Source: Trichosporon coremiiforme
Lineage: Eukaryota; Basidiomycota; Tremellomycetes; Trichosporonales; Trichosporonaceae
Assembly: GCA_039545355.1 (NCBI GenBank)
Contig: BCJJ01000006.1
Span: 248,001-312,000, forward strand
Reading direction: 5' to 3'
Length of the DNA: 64,000 nucleotides
This document shows positions 13,015-25,256 of this stretch, one piece after another. Position 1 is the first letter of the stretch. Every line of letters begins with the position of its first letter. A program made the position numbers and the translations under genes. The notes beneath the pieces were generated by a model. That model saw nothing but the letters and a program-made list of their open reading frames with translations, ran no database searches and was not told where the DNA came from.

Positions 13015-13110
13015 GGCGAGATGGCCGAGCGGTCTAAGGCGCTGTGTTAAGGTGAATCATCAGTTCTCCTCCGCAGTCTTCGGACGTGGGTTCGAATCCC
13101 ACTCTCGTCA
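13015..13110 (+). tRNA. tRNA-Leu(AAG), with intron
   Basis: The acceptor stem 13015-13021 pairs with 13103-13109 (one G-U pair), with A at the discriminator position 13110. The D arm is GCC/GGC. The anticodon stem CTGTG (13042-13046) pairs with CGCAG (13072-13076). The anticodon AAG is at 13049-13051, one base before an 18-nt intron at 13053-13070, the canonical intron position. A long variable arm follows, then a perfect T arm GTGGG-TTCGAAT-CCCAC. The long variable arm and AAG anticodon define a class II leucine tRNA reading CUU/CUC. Confidence 0.95.
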
Positions 13111-13452
13111 AGCGAGGATTCAGTTCCTCCCTTACGCCAATCTTTTGCTCTTTCTTTGTGAGAGCGAGTGCTTTTGGCAAGTGGGAGCCAGGTCGCATCT
13201 CGCAGAATCAAGGTTTTCCGCGGCGGAAAGATCCTGTGCTAAGGTTTCGAGGTCGGAGGATGCCTCTTGCAGATTCCGGACGGAGTCGAGCGGTCGTCTG
13301 TCTTCCTCCCAAGGTTAGCAGCATATAGAGGCAGGGATTGCAGTTAGAGAGGAGTGAGTGAGTGAGTCAGTCTTCATGAAAGAGCTTGTGCGCGCCTCCA
13401 ACGAATTAATGCTCAAGATGCAATGCAGATAGTGATACACTAGAGATACAGT
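13111..13452. other. Spacer between tRNA and helicase 3' end
   Basis: No gene is seen. It contains a short GAGT tandem run near 13350-13366. Confidence 0.5.
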
Positions 13453-16400
13453 TTATGCTGGGTCCGCCATGACGAGCCCGTTCTTCCTGATCCAGGCGAC
13501 GAAGCGTTTCCACACCCTCGTGCCGTCAATGGGGATACCCTTCTTCTCGAGCGCGGTTGCACTGGGTACGCCGTTACTCAGCGTGCGTAGCGAGCCGAGG
13601 ATAATGAGCGCGCGCTTTGCGCGCGTCAAGCCCACATTCAAGCGCCTCCAGTCACCCAGGAAACCGAGGAAGCCGCCCGTGTTACTGCGCACCGTGCTGA
13701 AGATAATGACGGCCTTCTCGCGTCCCTCGAACCCGTCCACGGTGCGGATCTCGATGTCCTCGATCTCGTGCGCGCGCTCGGGGCCGAGCCACTGCTGAAA
13801 CGCGCGCTGGCGGCGCTCGTCGATGTTGAGAAACTCAGTGATGAGGCGGATCTGCGCACTGTACGGCGCGATCACGCCGATATCGGACCCCTTAAGGTCA
13901 GGGTTTGAAGCCAGCAGGTCAGCGACAATGTCGCATACTCGTCCTGCCTCGTGATGGTTCGCGATGGAGCGGTTTTGGGGCGACTCGGGGAAGTCGTGGT
14001 TCAGGAAGGTCAACGACTTGGAGCTGTCGCCGTCCGGCAGCAGGAACGCGGTTGTCGGTGGGTGCAGAGCAGGGTCAACCTCGCCGTCGATCACTGTGCC
14101 ATCCTTCAGCTGGCCGCTGTAGAAGGCCTCACTGGAGAAGGCCGCAATGGACGGATGCATTCGGTATTGCGTGTCGAGCATGATGGAGGGCACGACTGCG
14201 GTTAGCTTTCGAGACCATCTTTATGACAGCTTACTTTGCTCGTGAATGAGGCGCTCAAAGAGACTCGTGCCCAGGCCACCTTGCTGCGCCACCTCGGAGA
14301 TGATGACAGGCGGGAGTTGCTTGTGGTCACCGATGATGGCGACCTGCGCGCTTCCCTTCGTGAGCGGGACTATCGAGAGGGGCTCGGTGGCCATGCTTGC
14401 CTCGTCGAGGAAGACAAAGGGGAAGTCTATGACCTCGAGGACGCGGGAGGTAGCCGAGAGGCAGGTCGTACACACGACGTCCGCGTCGTGCAACACCTCG
14501 GCCTGTATCCGGCGCTTGAGAAGGTAAATGCGCCCGTTCAACTTGCCGATTTCCTTCTGCTTGGCTTCGCGCTGCGGACCGGCCAGGTTCTCGCTGAGCT
14601 CGGCAAGCAATGTCTCCTTGGTGTTGCGCGCCCGGTTCAGCACGGGATAGGCGGGGTGCTGCTCAGTTCGCGCCTCGAGCGTATGGGACTTGACGTGGGG
14701 TGAGACGCGATCTGGCGATCCGAAGCGCACCGCTTTCACGCCCTGCGCCTTGAGGCCCTCTACGAGGTTGTCGACAGCGATATTCGTGTGCGCGCACACC
14801 AGGACTGGGTGTGGGATCTGCCAATGCTGCTTCAGCAGCTTGATCGTCTCGACGATAACTCGCGTCTTCCCTGTTCCTGGAGGCTGGGGGCGTCAGCCTG
14901 TTGTATGATCCTCATCGAAACTTACCCCTTGAACTAAGCTGAGGCGCTCGCTTAGCATCATGGCTATTGCGCGCGTCTGACTCGGATTCAGCGGCACATG
15001 CGGGTCGCCCTCGATCGCGATCGGAACCCTGCCCTCGGGCACGCGGTATCGTCGAGCCCACGAGTCGATGAGCTTGTTGGGACTGAGGATGCCGCGTGGA
15101 GAGGAGTCATCGTGGTCGACGCCCGTTGACGCCTCCATATTCTCGGGCTTCATCTCAGCGACCTGGGCAGCAATGTCATCGAACTTCCCGGATCCTGGCA
15201 CACATTGCGGCTCGTAGTGTGACTGGAACCGGCGCAGGATCAGATCGCGTAAGCTAGTGCCAACGAGGATCTCCTGTGGCCGCTGGCGCCTCATTGTCAC
15301 CGCTAGTGCCTCGTCCTCGGCATCCTGATCATTAAGGGCCGCAGGCAGCGACTGCTGGTCCTGCAGCACTGGGTCCAGGTTTAGGCGGTCGATGGCCTCG
15401 CGCTGCTTCTGGATCGCAAAGTCGCTGACGCCGAGGTCGATTCTGGTCGTTAGCTCGAAGCACCGAACATCGCAGCTATGTTGTTTACTGACCTCCACGT
15501 TCCCTGCTCGACGTCTTCCGGAAGTTCGGGCAAGAGTATTCTTACGACACCTCGGCTGATCGTGAAGACGCTTCCCTTCACCCGTTCGCCCTCGATCTGG
15601 AAAGCATCCTGGCACGGGTGGGTGCGGCTCAGGATGACAGTAGCGCCAGGCTCGAACTGGCTTGGCGGCAGCGGTTTCGTACCGTCGCTTCCCCACCGAG
15701 AGAAGGACATGACAATACCGTGGACCTTGTATCGAGGTTGCCACTCCGTTGAGCCCGCGAGCCCATTGATCATGAACCCCTCTGAGCGCAGCTGATGGTC
15801 GGACCAGGACGCTAGTCGATTCTCGAGCTGAGCTTCGGACTCAGCCTGCTCAGCCAGCAATAACGGGACGAAGCTGAATGTCAGCTAACTTGGTGCAGGG
15901 TGTAGCTAACGCGATCCGCGTCAGGTTGAAACAACCAACACTCACTGGTCCGAATACCGCCTGAGCTCAGCCCATCCGCCCTCCGTCTCGTTCATCTTGG
16001 TCATCTTCGGCATGACGCGCGGCGTCTCGGGATACCACCACTTCTGCCAAGTGGGTAGACCGTGCGTGTCGAACTTTGGGCGACGGCGGTCGCGCCAGTC
16101 AAACCGGCTCGGACCGTCTATCGGCGGGGGATCGAACGGCGACGTAGCCTCGAGCGTCCGCGTCCGCCGGCGCGGCTTCTTCAGAGCCTCTTCATATGTT
16201 GGATGCTCCTCTGAGGGGGCTGGAGGAAGGTGGTCGTCGAAAGACCGCGGATGTGTGCCTTCCTCGGGTGCGTGGTCGAAGAACGCGTCCGCGAGCTCGG
16301 GGTCGTCCGATGCGGCAGCGTCCAAGACGGCCGCGGCAGCATCAGAGTGCATCGAGGCGGCGAGGGAAAAAGAGTGTGCTGTCGCATGGTGTGGTGGTCT

Positions 16401-16718
16401 CTGGGGATGGGTCGCGATCACATCGTACTCTGGCGGGGACGGGACTGCGGGTGCGACAGAGCGCGACGAGTCGCTCGTGTGGATGACTCGTCGGTGAGCT
16501 GGGTCGTAGTAGCTAAACCCAGGGCGGCATAGCCGCAATGGATTTAGCTTGGGTGTTCGGAACAGGTCGTATAGTGCTGCGTAGTGCAGCGAGTTGTCGT
16601 GTGTCGGGTCGCGATATCGATGGAGGAATGTCAAGTTGATTTGTTTACAGACGCGTCGCCATGTGCGCCTTGTTGCCGCCCCCACAGTTGGCCACCGATT
16701 GTGGCCGTCATTTTTCAT
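13453..16718 (-). CDS. Superfamily 1 helicase, Upf1/IGHMBP2-like
   Basis: Five exons (16718-15946, 15873-15493, 15442-14926, 14883-14235, 14195-13453) give 1020 residues. The core is an SF1B helicase. Walker A GPPGTGKT (557-564) is created exactly at the exon 3/4 junction. It is followed by LVCAHTNIAVDNLVEGL (motif Ia), FVFLDEAS (motif II, DEAx box), IGDHKQLPP (motif III), MLDTQYRMHP (motif IV), IRTVDGFEGREK (motif V) and RLNVGLTRAKRALIILG (motif VI). This order and wording match the Upf1/senataxin/IGHMBP2 (Hcs1) group of 5'-3' RNA or DNA helicases. The N-terminal ~330 residues are not recognised; the first ~90 are weak, and Met112 (MHSDAAAAVLD) is an alternative start. No Upf1-type Cys/His-rich domain is seen. 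Confidence 0.85.
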
Positions 16719-16873
16719 TTACGCAATGTCCATCATTCAGTGGCGGTGGCGAATCCCAACCACCTGAATGCAAACAATCGTAGTCACAGATGATCAAAGT
16801 CTGCATGGGAGCATGCACACGCCTGCTAGACGTGTATCTACGGTTGGTATTCTATGTTTTAATCTTACAAGGT

Positions 16874-19133
16874 TCACCGTCTTCGCTTCTCATCGATGCC
16901 GGGGATAGCCTCAAGCTTGCCGACGTCGACGCCGGCATTCTTTTCGTTTGAAGAGCCATCACGGTGATAATCTTCCAGTACAAAGTCCATCTTGCCATTG
17001 TCACGGTCCGGGCTCGTCAGCCGCGCGTACTCGAGGTACATGCGGAACATGTAAACCTGCAGGTCCTCGTACCGCAGCGTCTTCTCGGCCCAGCATTGGC
17101 CGTTGAGCGCGATGCGACGGGCGACCTCGTCGTGACCTCCCTTGCCGTCCATGGAGCCGCGGAAGAAGGACATGATCGAGTACAGGTCCGAGTAGTCGAC
17201 CTTGGTCGGGACGTACGCGTACCATTCGGGCAGGATGTGCGAGAACCACTCGGGGAATACGGTAGACTTGATGACGACATTGAAAGCCAACATCAGGCGC
17301 GGGAACCGCGACGACCAGGCATTGCCGTCAAGCTGCTTGTCAGTTACATGCTCTTATGTTCAGACGAAACGACTCACGTCCAGAATGTACTTGAACTCAT
17401 TGGCCTTGTCCTTGCCCTCGAGCGGGGCGAAGTCGATCTCGGCAGCCATTTCGTCGCACGTGCCATCGTTGCTGTCGCACTGCCAGGGACCACCAACGAG
17501 TTTGGCATCCGTGTAGAACTGACCCAGCTTGTTCTTAGGGCGATTGACCATTCGGGCGGCGCCGCTAGCATCCTTCGGCTCCATGATAGTCATCGGCTCA
17601 GAGCTCTTGCTGTTCGCCAGCCAGTGAAGGCGCTCGCGCTGCGAGTGTCTCCACTTGGAGCTTGCGCCCTTGTTGTGCTCCATTCCCGTGGCTCGCCCAC
17701 GCCAATACAACTTTGCCTTCTTGTCATTCCACTTGGGGTCGTAGCCGACATCGTGTCGTCCCGCCCTGAAGAAGGGGGTGACGAGGATGTCGCCGTTCAG
17801 AGCCGTCTTCGACAGCGCAAAGATGGGGTAGAGGGTGTTGTGGGGCTGGGGGTGGCTGTCCTTGTTGTGCTCCTCCAAGAACATGCCGTGCTTCTCCATG
17901 ATCGACGGGTGCGTGCACGGGTCCATCGCCGGGAGGTGGTCGTGGATGAAGGTGCCGGGACCATGGGCCTCAACCTCACCGCGGCGCAACGGCGAGTCCT
18001 CTCCGCACATTTTCCTCCAGTCGCGCTCGAGGTGGTCGACGTCCTGCGCGAACTTGACAGGCCGTTGGGCGAGCGCAGCTTCGACGAGCTCCTTTTGCGG
18101 TCCCGCCTCCAGCTGGATAGAGGGCTGGTCGTGAATCGTGAAGGTGGCGCGGAAGTCGTGAAGCAGATGCAGGAAGGGTTCCATGATGTTGACCTGGTCG
18201 TTCGCCCGCGCACGCGAGATGGACCACATATCCCGGGCATAGTCGTCGTTCCACTGGATCTCCGCCTTGCCATCCTTGACAATGATGGTGTACGTCTCGA
18301 CGATCTTCTCGGCCACCTTCGTACGTTCAGCCAGCGTCTCCTTCGGGAGACCGTAGTACGGAAGAAGGGACTCCATGATGCTGAGAGATTGTCAGTGATG
18401 GCCCGTGCAGTGACTTATCGCGGTCCAGACCGGTGCCTTCTTGCACCAGATCTCTATGCCGTGCCGACATCCCGAACCACAGGGCGCAAACCGGTTTGAG
18501 CGCGCCCCCAACGCCGGGGTTTACCACATAACCCGAAATAACTTACGAGTCAAACTCATCGATGAGCAGCGTGTTCTGCGAATGAGCAAACAACCACCAC
18601 TGGTCGAAGCCCTTAGGTGGTGGTCGTTGCCACTTCTCCTCGTACTTGCGGACGGCCTCCTCCAGTGTCTTGCTCTGGGAATTCAACATGTGGTTCCACT
18701 TCTCCTCTCCATCGCGTAGCAACCTCAGGATCGGGTTCGCCTTGATGTCGGCGGGGACTTCGTTGGTGTGGTTCTTCAGGCGGACGTTGCCAGGGGACAC
18801 GAGGTCGAGCTCGATCGTGTCAGAGAGCGCCTTCTCCTCATCCGTGAGCGCATCGAACGGAGAGAGGAAGAGACAGTTCCCGTTCGCGTCCCACTCTGGC
18901 GGCGGACGCGACTTGGAGTTGCTGAGGATGGGCGGCATCCACTGGTCCGGAGACAGGTACGACGAGTCGGGGTGTCCGCCACCGCCGGGGGCGATGACGG
19001 GCGGAAGCGTGTGGGGGGCGAACTTGAACAGGACGAGGAAGACGACCATGATCGTCCCCAGAATGTAGAGCATACGCCGCGAGACATATGGCCGCGCCCA
19101 GGCGGCCCACGGGAAAGAGAAAGTGACGGCCAT
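16874..19133 (-). CDS. GT90 (CAP10-type) glycosyltransferase
   Basis: Three exons (19133-18547, 18380-17378, 17332-16874) give 682 residues. Residues 21-40 form one hydrophobic segment after a basic patch, so this is a type II Golgi membrane protein with a lumenal catalytic domain. The C-terminal half carries the CAP10/GT90 pattern: [10 protein letters not shown], the WRHSQRERL run, GQFYTD, then [18 protein letters not shown] formed across the last intron, and [18 protein letters not shown] near the end. Cryptococcal relatives are capsule-associated proteins and beta-1,2-xylosyltransferases, so a role in surface polysaccharide or glycolipid xylosylation is the natural inference. The last acceptor could lie three bases upstream, adding one Gln. 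Confidence 0.85.
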
Positions 19134-20652
19134 GACTGCAGCAAAAAGCTACACGGCTATGGGCGGGCTAGCCTATGTGCTGCGCGAAATTCGGTGTCGT
19201 AAGCCGAGATTTGTGCGATGCTGGTGCCAGAGTATGTGTGTGTGGGCGGTGAGACGGTAGAGGAAAAGATTGAGATACAAGCTGCGAAGAGACAAGTGGC
19301 GACTGCGTGTAGCTGTGGGATGCGGAGGAAGGCAAAGGATAGCAGTCGCACGATTTAGGTTGGGTGACGGTGTGTAAGTCTGGGGCGCGTGTCGCAAGAG
19401 TCGCAGTCAGGACGTCAGGACGCAGGCACGTTCGCTCAGTGCCGCTTGTTCGGTTGGGCGGGTGCACTACGCTCTCCTACCAACTAGCGCTGTGAGTTGG
19501 TCCGCAGTACCTGGACGTTGCTCGGCTGCGTATTGCTGCCTGCTGCTGCGAGTTGTATGCTCGCAAACGCAAGTTACCGACGGCCGACCGTGATCCACTG
19601 CGTGTGAGTGCGTGAAGTGTAAAGGAAGTGTGGGCGAGTGTATCTATGCAGAAAGGTGGGGGGTGCACAGCTTGAGGTGCTGTTTGCGGGCAGCTTGCGG
19701 GACGTATTCGAACGTCGGGTGGAGAGCGGATCTTGGAACTAAGTATAGGAACACCCCCCCCCCCCCCCCCCCGGATGCACTCCTAGCGTGCCAGCGCAGG
19801 ACAATGGCGAGCGCCGCAGACGTGGCGTACTGGCATGCCAAAGGACCTCGCACCCCTTCCAATTGGAGCTTTCCGTGTATACGTGTAGTGCTGGTGCACA
19901 ACGGTGCTGCGAGCACTGGCGCACTGGTCACGCGGTCGCGCACATCGGCGTCTTGGACCCGCACAACACTGCGGAGTACGCGCAATAGAGCCGCGGGTTA
20001 CACGCTCGATTAGCGGAGCAGCGGCCTGCGCCGCGTGTCTCGTGTCTCGTCTGCATCAGACGCGTCGCAGAGGATGTAGGGCGCCGTTTCTAATTGGCAT
20101 AGCGCTGGGGTTGAAACGCTACTACATCCTTGAGACATGCACATCGCCCTGCGTCCTTGGCGCCTGCGTCTGCCCGTATTCGCTGCTCGAGCTCACGGAG
20201 CCGGGCTGCTCGCCGAGACGCACTGATAGCATATGATAGAACTGTTCTCTGGGGCCCTTGCATTAATCAACCCAGATACATTGTAATTTGCGGATCGTCA
20301 ATCCTTACATAAGGTCAAGGGAGCGCGGTGTCGCCGAGGTACACATGAATGCGGTGCCCGCCGCCCGCTGCCCGCTGCCCGCTGCGCATTTATCATAGGT
20401 GCTCCGCTGCTGCGCACGGTCCTTCGTTTGTGCTCGGGCCGGCTTCCAGATCAACCCAGATCCAATGTTACTCGAGGCATCAGACTGTCACGTGACTGCG
20501 GTCATAGGCGTGAAACCACGTCGAGCGCCTTTCACTGAGGAGTCGGTGGCGGGCCTAGCGCCTCCACCTTTCTCGCGATCGTCACAATCGACTTCTGGCG
20601 CGCAACTAGAGCGGAACAACAACATTACCAATCCCTCACTCTTTCGACCATC
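19134..20652. other. Divergent intergenic region (GT90 / RPB9)
   Basis: Holds the promoters of the GT90 gene and of RPB9, transcribed away from each other. No gene is supported. It contains a 19-base poly-C run and a repeated GCCCGCTGCC element near 20360-20385. Confidence 0.5.
19754..19772. repeat. Poly-C homopolymer, 19 bases
   Basis: An uninterrupted C run. Its true length is uncertain because sequencing and assembly often fail at such tracts. Confidence 0.9.
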
Positions 20653-21265
20653 ATGCCGTCGCTTCGTTTCTGTGGAGAGTGGTAAGTACCTATCACTTCC
20701 ATGCTCCCTCCCTCCTTGGATTTCGACCCGTGGCCCCCTATCAAACCATCTTGCACGAGCATAGCTGACATAACAGCAACAACCTGCTGTACCCTCGCGT
20801 AAGCTCGGTGGCAGCAGCATCTTACTAACGTCTAGTCGGACAACAACTCGAAGATTCTCCTCTACCAGTGCCGTAACTGCAACTACGCCGAGAATGCGAC
20901 GCACGACCCACACTCGGCGCCGTGTGTATACAAGAATGACCTGTTGACGGTTGCGAGGTGAGTCGTCCTTCCTCCCTCTCCTATCCTCTCTTCCTTCTTC
21001 CCCCGTCGACTTCATTAGTGAAGAAACATTCAAGCTATGCTTTCGGCTTCATCAGCTAACATCCAGGGAGCAGCCGGGCGAGACGAAGGACCTCGAGACG
21101 GACCCAACGCTGCAGCGTTCGCCGATCCAGTGCTCGCACTGCGGGCAGCACGGTGCCGTGTTCTACCAGGACCAGGCGAAGCGTCAGACGACTAACATGA
21201 CGCTCTTCTATTACTGCGTGCACTGCAAGCACCTCTTCCGCGACCCGAAGGTTAAGACGCGATGA
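20653..21265 (+). CDS. RPB9: RNA polymerase II subunit RPB9
   Basis: Four exons (20653-20681, 20777-20798, 20836-20957, 21067-21265) give 123 residues, the usual length. Two zinc ribbons are visible: C7/C10 with C29/C32 (FCGECNNLLYP and YQCRNCNYAE), and C80/C83 with C108/C111 (IQCSHCGQ and YYCVHCKHLF). The second is a TFIIS-like ribbon. The protein is a core subunit of RNA polymerase II affecting start-site choice, elongation and fidelity. The first exon is 29 nt and the second 22 nt, so the N-terminal ribbon is only seen after splicing. Confidence 0.95.
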
Positions 21266-21701
21266 TCGAGCTCGCGAGCGCGAGGGGCAACGCTGGGCCG
21301 CAGGACTGTTAAACGGCAGGGATACAGCCCCAGAGGAACAGTCTCATGGTCTCATTTGTGTTCGTCTCCAGACTCAGGTCGGAGTGATGACTAAGGCGCG
21401 GCCTGGGGATCGGCAGCGTGGATGATTATGTCCAGGTTTCGGTTCAGTTTCTAGAAGGTAGATGTGGTAGACGGACAGACAGACGTAGAGCAGGCAGTGT
21501 TTCCGGCATATGCATTGTATTTGTATAGTAACAACTAGTGAGAGTGTCTGTTTTGCGTCTGCGACAAATGCATAGGGAATAAAAATGAACGTTGGCTTCA
21601 GAGACGTTGTCAAAGAATAAACTAAAGACCGGGTGTCACACTCTAACGACTTCGTTCTAACTTGGGCCTTCCTGCGCCCCTTCTTCTCACCAGCAACACA
21701 A
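21266..21701. other. 3' region between convergent RPB9 and SEY1
   Basis: Convergent 3' untranslated regions. An AT-rich stretch at about 21475-21620 probably carries the 3' end signals of both genes. No gene is seen. Confidence 0.5.
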
Positions 21702-24330
21702 CTACTTCTCGACGAACTGGGTGTCGAGCCTCGTCTCGTCCAGCTCATGAACCGAGGGCCCGCGGCGGACCTCTCTCCTCTTCTCCGTCGCATTCATGGC
21801 GACGGGAACCGCAATGCGCTGCTGCTGGGGCTCGGCGAAGGCCTCGCGCATCTTGGCTGTCGCGATGCGCTTGACCTCTCCCGTGACCGTGCGCGCGATC
21901 TGGAAGAGGGGTCCGGCGAGACCGAGCTGCAGCACGATATAAGCCGACGCGGCAGCCACGAGAAGCATGGCAAAGTACAGCGGGTTGAAGAGGACGGCCA
22001 TCGCCTCGTTCCACCCGAGCACGACGAGCGCGCCGTACATCCACAGCGGCACTTGCGAGATGCTCGACACCATGCTCCGCTTCGCCTCGACGTAGGCTGC
22101 GTCCGCGTCGCGCTTGAACCGCGCCTCGAGGCCGCGTAGCCGCGTAGGGCTGACGAGCGTCCATGCAGTCGCGGGGTCGAACGCCTCCGGGTCCATGTCC
22201 ACGTCCAGCGCGTCGGGTTCCGGCAGCTCGGGCAGCTTCTCCTCCACCGGCGACACGGTCGCGTACAACGGGAGCAGGGCGAGGGTCTCCTCGCGCGCCT
22301 TCTTGAACGCACCGTCCAGGTCGTCTTCGGGCTTCCACACGCGCGGAACACCGGCATCGTCGTACCGGAACCGGTCCTCGAAGCTGCCCCTCAGCGTAGA
22401 CAGCACGACCGTGTCGGCCGTCTGCTCCTCGAGCTTCTTCCTGAGCGCGAGCCACGCGCGAGAGTGCAGGGTAGAGAGGGCGGCGCGGTTCTCGTCCTCG
22501 GTGCAGTTGTAGCTCGCCGCCTTGGCACGGTACGCCTTCTCTCCGCTCGTCGTTGCAGTCTTGTACGACGACAGGACCGTGTCCCACATCTCCTTGCCGG
22601 GCTTGGAGAGGGCGAGCTCGACAGGCTCGGCCAGCTGCCGTTTTACCGTGCGCTCGATGCCGTTCACCATCTTCTTCGTCTCGTCCGCGCGGCTCCGGTC
22701 TGCGATTGTCTGCAGGTCCTCGTCCAGGCTGTCCAGTTCCGTCGTGTAGTCCCAGTCGCTGCCCTCAAGCGTCGCCTCCTTCGCTGTCTCGACAAAGGTC
22801 TCGCGCGCCTCGCGCGTGCACCGCGACACGACCTCGGCGAAGTCGTAGCTCGGCGCCTTGAGCGAGGTCGTGATGCCTTCCGCGAACTGCGTCGTCGCCT
22901 GCTTCCGCGCGTTCTTCAGCTGGTTCAGATACATCGGCAGTAGGACGGCGTGCAGCGTGTTCAGCAGGTCGAGTCGCTTGCGCTGGTAGACGCCAGAGTG
23001 GTAGCGGGACGCGGCAGCGTCGAAGTTGGTCGCGGCAACCTTGAGCCAGTCCCCCATGGACGCGCCGAGGCCGAGCACGACTGAGCCCGCCTCGAGCGGC
23101 TTGCGCAGCGCCTTCGCGCTCGAGTTGAACAGCTCAATGACACCCGTTGCAATCTCGTCGCATCGGAACTGTGCGAGCAGCTCCTGCTGCGTCGGTAGGT
23201 CAAGGTCCTTGTTCTCAAGCACCTGCTGCCAGATCCCGTCCATGTAGAACGGCACACCGTCGGCAGGGATGCGCTTGTGGTACGCAGGCTGGAACACATA
23301 GTCCTTCCGGGTGCGGTCGGTGAAACGGTTGCGAAGCTCGATCACGGACTCCTCGAACTTCTCGGGCAAAAGAATCTTGTGCGGAAGCGCGGCAAAGTCC
23401 AGGTCGAAGTAGTCGGTCAGCTTGGTGTCGGTCAGGTGGGGAGGCTTCGACAACCCGGCCCAAATCTTCTCCATGTCCGCGGTCAACGTCGCCGTCAGGT
23501 TGGACAGCGGGGTAGCGCCGACGTGGTCACGGATGACGAACAAGATCAGCGTCTTGTCCTTGGAGCGACCTTTGTCGGCATCGCCTCCAAACAGGCCAAG
23601 GTTCACCTCGAACACGGTCTTGAGGAGGCCCATGTTGGCTCCCTGATACAGGCCGATCTGGTGCTCCCTGATGTCAGTTTCAACCTGTAGCTCCGAGCTC
23701 ACCAGAGGTTCACGATTAACACCTCAGTCGACGCGAGCGAGAACAACGCACTCTTGCGCTCAAAGTCCTGGTCTTCTCCTCGCTCTCGGCCGTCCGTGCC
23801 CTCGACATCCATCACGAGCGTAGAGCTGTAAGCCGACGGGCACATCCAGATACCCTTGGTAGTTTGTTGACGCTTAGACTCGTCCATGACGTCGAAGCTG
23901 GTGCCGAACAGCCGGTTCAGGAGCGTCGACTTGCCCGTCGACTGCGAACCAAAGACGGCCACAATGTCGTAGGAGAAGCCCTTGTCGAGCATGCCCCACT
24001 TGTCAAGGGCCTTGGACAGGTCCTTACTGATGGAGCGTCAGCGTCGGAGCAGCGTGACGGTCACTTTCGCCAGCCAGTAACTCACGTGAACTCCTGCTTC
24101 TCATTGACGATCTGCAGCTGGGAAGTGTGCTTGGTGGGAGCGGTGTGGTTGGGCTGCGCGACTGGCGCCGATACCGGGACCGCAGTAACCGGAGCAACGT
24201 CGGGAACCGCAGGAGCCGCAGCGGGGGTCGGAGCCGCAGTGGCAACGACGGCCGGGCGCCTGGGGTTGACGGCGGGGGCGGGCGGTGCCTCGGGGGCACT
24301 GGTGGGTGCATTCCCCGCTTCCTGGCTCAT
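21702..24330 (-). CDS. SEY1: ER membrane-fusion GTPase Sey1 (atlastin/RHD3 family)
   Basis: Three exons (24330-24086, 24026-23703, 23667-21702) give 844 residues. A Pro/Ala-rich N terminus (about 75 residues) precedes the dynamin-like GTPase domain: P-loop GSQSTGKS (108-115), switch region RQQTTKGIW, then [24 protein letters not shown] and the junction [22 protein letters not shown] long helical middle domain follows, then a hydrophobic hairpin near residues 730-775 and an amphipathic tail. This is the Sey1/RHD3 layout: a GTP-driven tether and fusogen that makes three-way junctions of the tubular ER. The N-terminal Pro/Ala extension is longer than in yeast. Confidence 0.95.
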
Positions 24331-25256
24331 TGTGAGGAGAGTGGGTAGTGTGTGGGGTGGTGGAAGCGATGGAGAAGTGAGGAGAAGGCGAAATGTTGAT
24401 CTGTCGGTGTGCGCGTGCACTGCACACCATGACGTGCCAACCGGTGGTGGTGTGAAGGGAGGGCCAATTAAGCGCTACCACAGCTATCAGCCTTGTTTGG
24501 TCCTGTCTGTCCTACTGCTGCATGGCGGGATTGGTGCATGCACTATTGAGACTTGGCCTATCGCTCTAGCTCGTCGTCGTCTGACCGGTTCCAGCATGGG
24601 ACTTGCGGCCCATGCTCAACGGACAACCCTGGTGCCATGGCCAACGGATGAGCCCGCTGTTTTAGGTTTTGAACGATGCACTATGCACTGACGACAGCTG
24701 GGCACTTCCCACCGCTGACCTCTGCGCACACCACCGGCGCTGATGCGATCTCGCCGAGCGGTAATGTCGCCCCTGTCTCTGTCTATGAACAAGATGTCCT
24801 CAGCCTCACACTCAAGGAGGCTCGGACTAGAGAGCTCCACCCGGGACAATGCATTCCACGACCTCTGCGAGGCATTTAGGAACGCCTCCAATCCATCGTA
24901 ATGCCCCGCGTCAACAATCGGAATCGGCTCATCTCTGGAGCCGAACACAACCATCTGATCGGCAAAATTATGTTCCACCTCCAGCACCCCATCCACCCGT
25001 CCACATATCACAAGTCTGACCTCCAACACGCTCCGTCCACAATGCATGCACTCCTTGCGCACTCAACTCCTCGAACTCCCGTAGCCCGCAGGCGACAATC
25101 TCCCAGGCTCGTTCTTCAGATAGCGCGCGCTGGCACGTTCCTGGACGATTCCCATGGCAATGACGTTCCGAGGTCCTGCCATCGCTTTCCTCCTTTACTG
25201 CCATATGATATTCATTGTGGTCCTATGCGGATTTGCCCTTTCATGAGGACTGTTTT
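24331..25256. other. Intergenic region with a possible gene remnant
   Basis: Between the SEY1 start and the COX4 3' end. A minus-strand frame at 24616-25062 reads protein-like (for instance FADQMVVFGSRDEPIPIVDAG and AEDILFIDRDRG), but it has no clean start, and an overlapping frame at 24968-25204 would be needed to extend it. It may be a decayed or lineage-specific gene. I do not recognise a family. Confidence 0.3.

Noticed and set aside
16964..18499. 511-codon plus-strand frame
   Set aside because: Antisense to the GT90 exons and running through a real intron; no motifs of its own.
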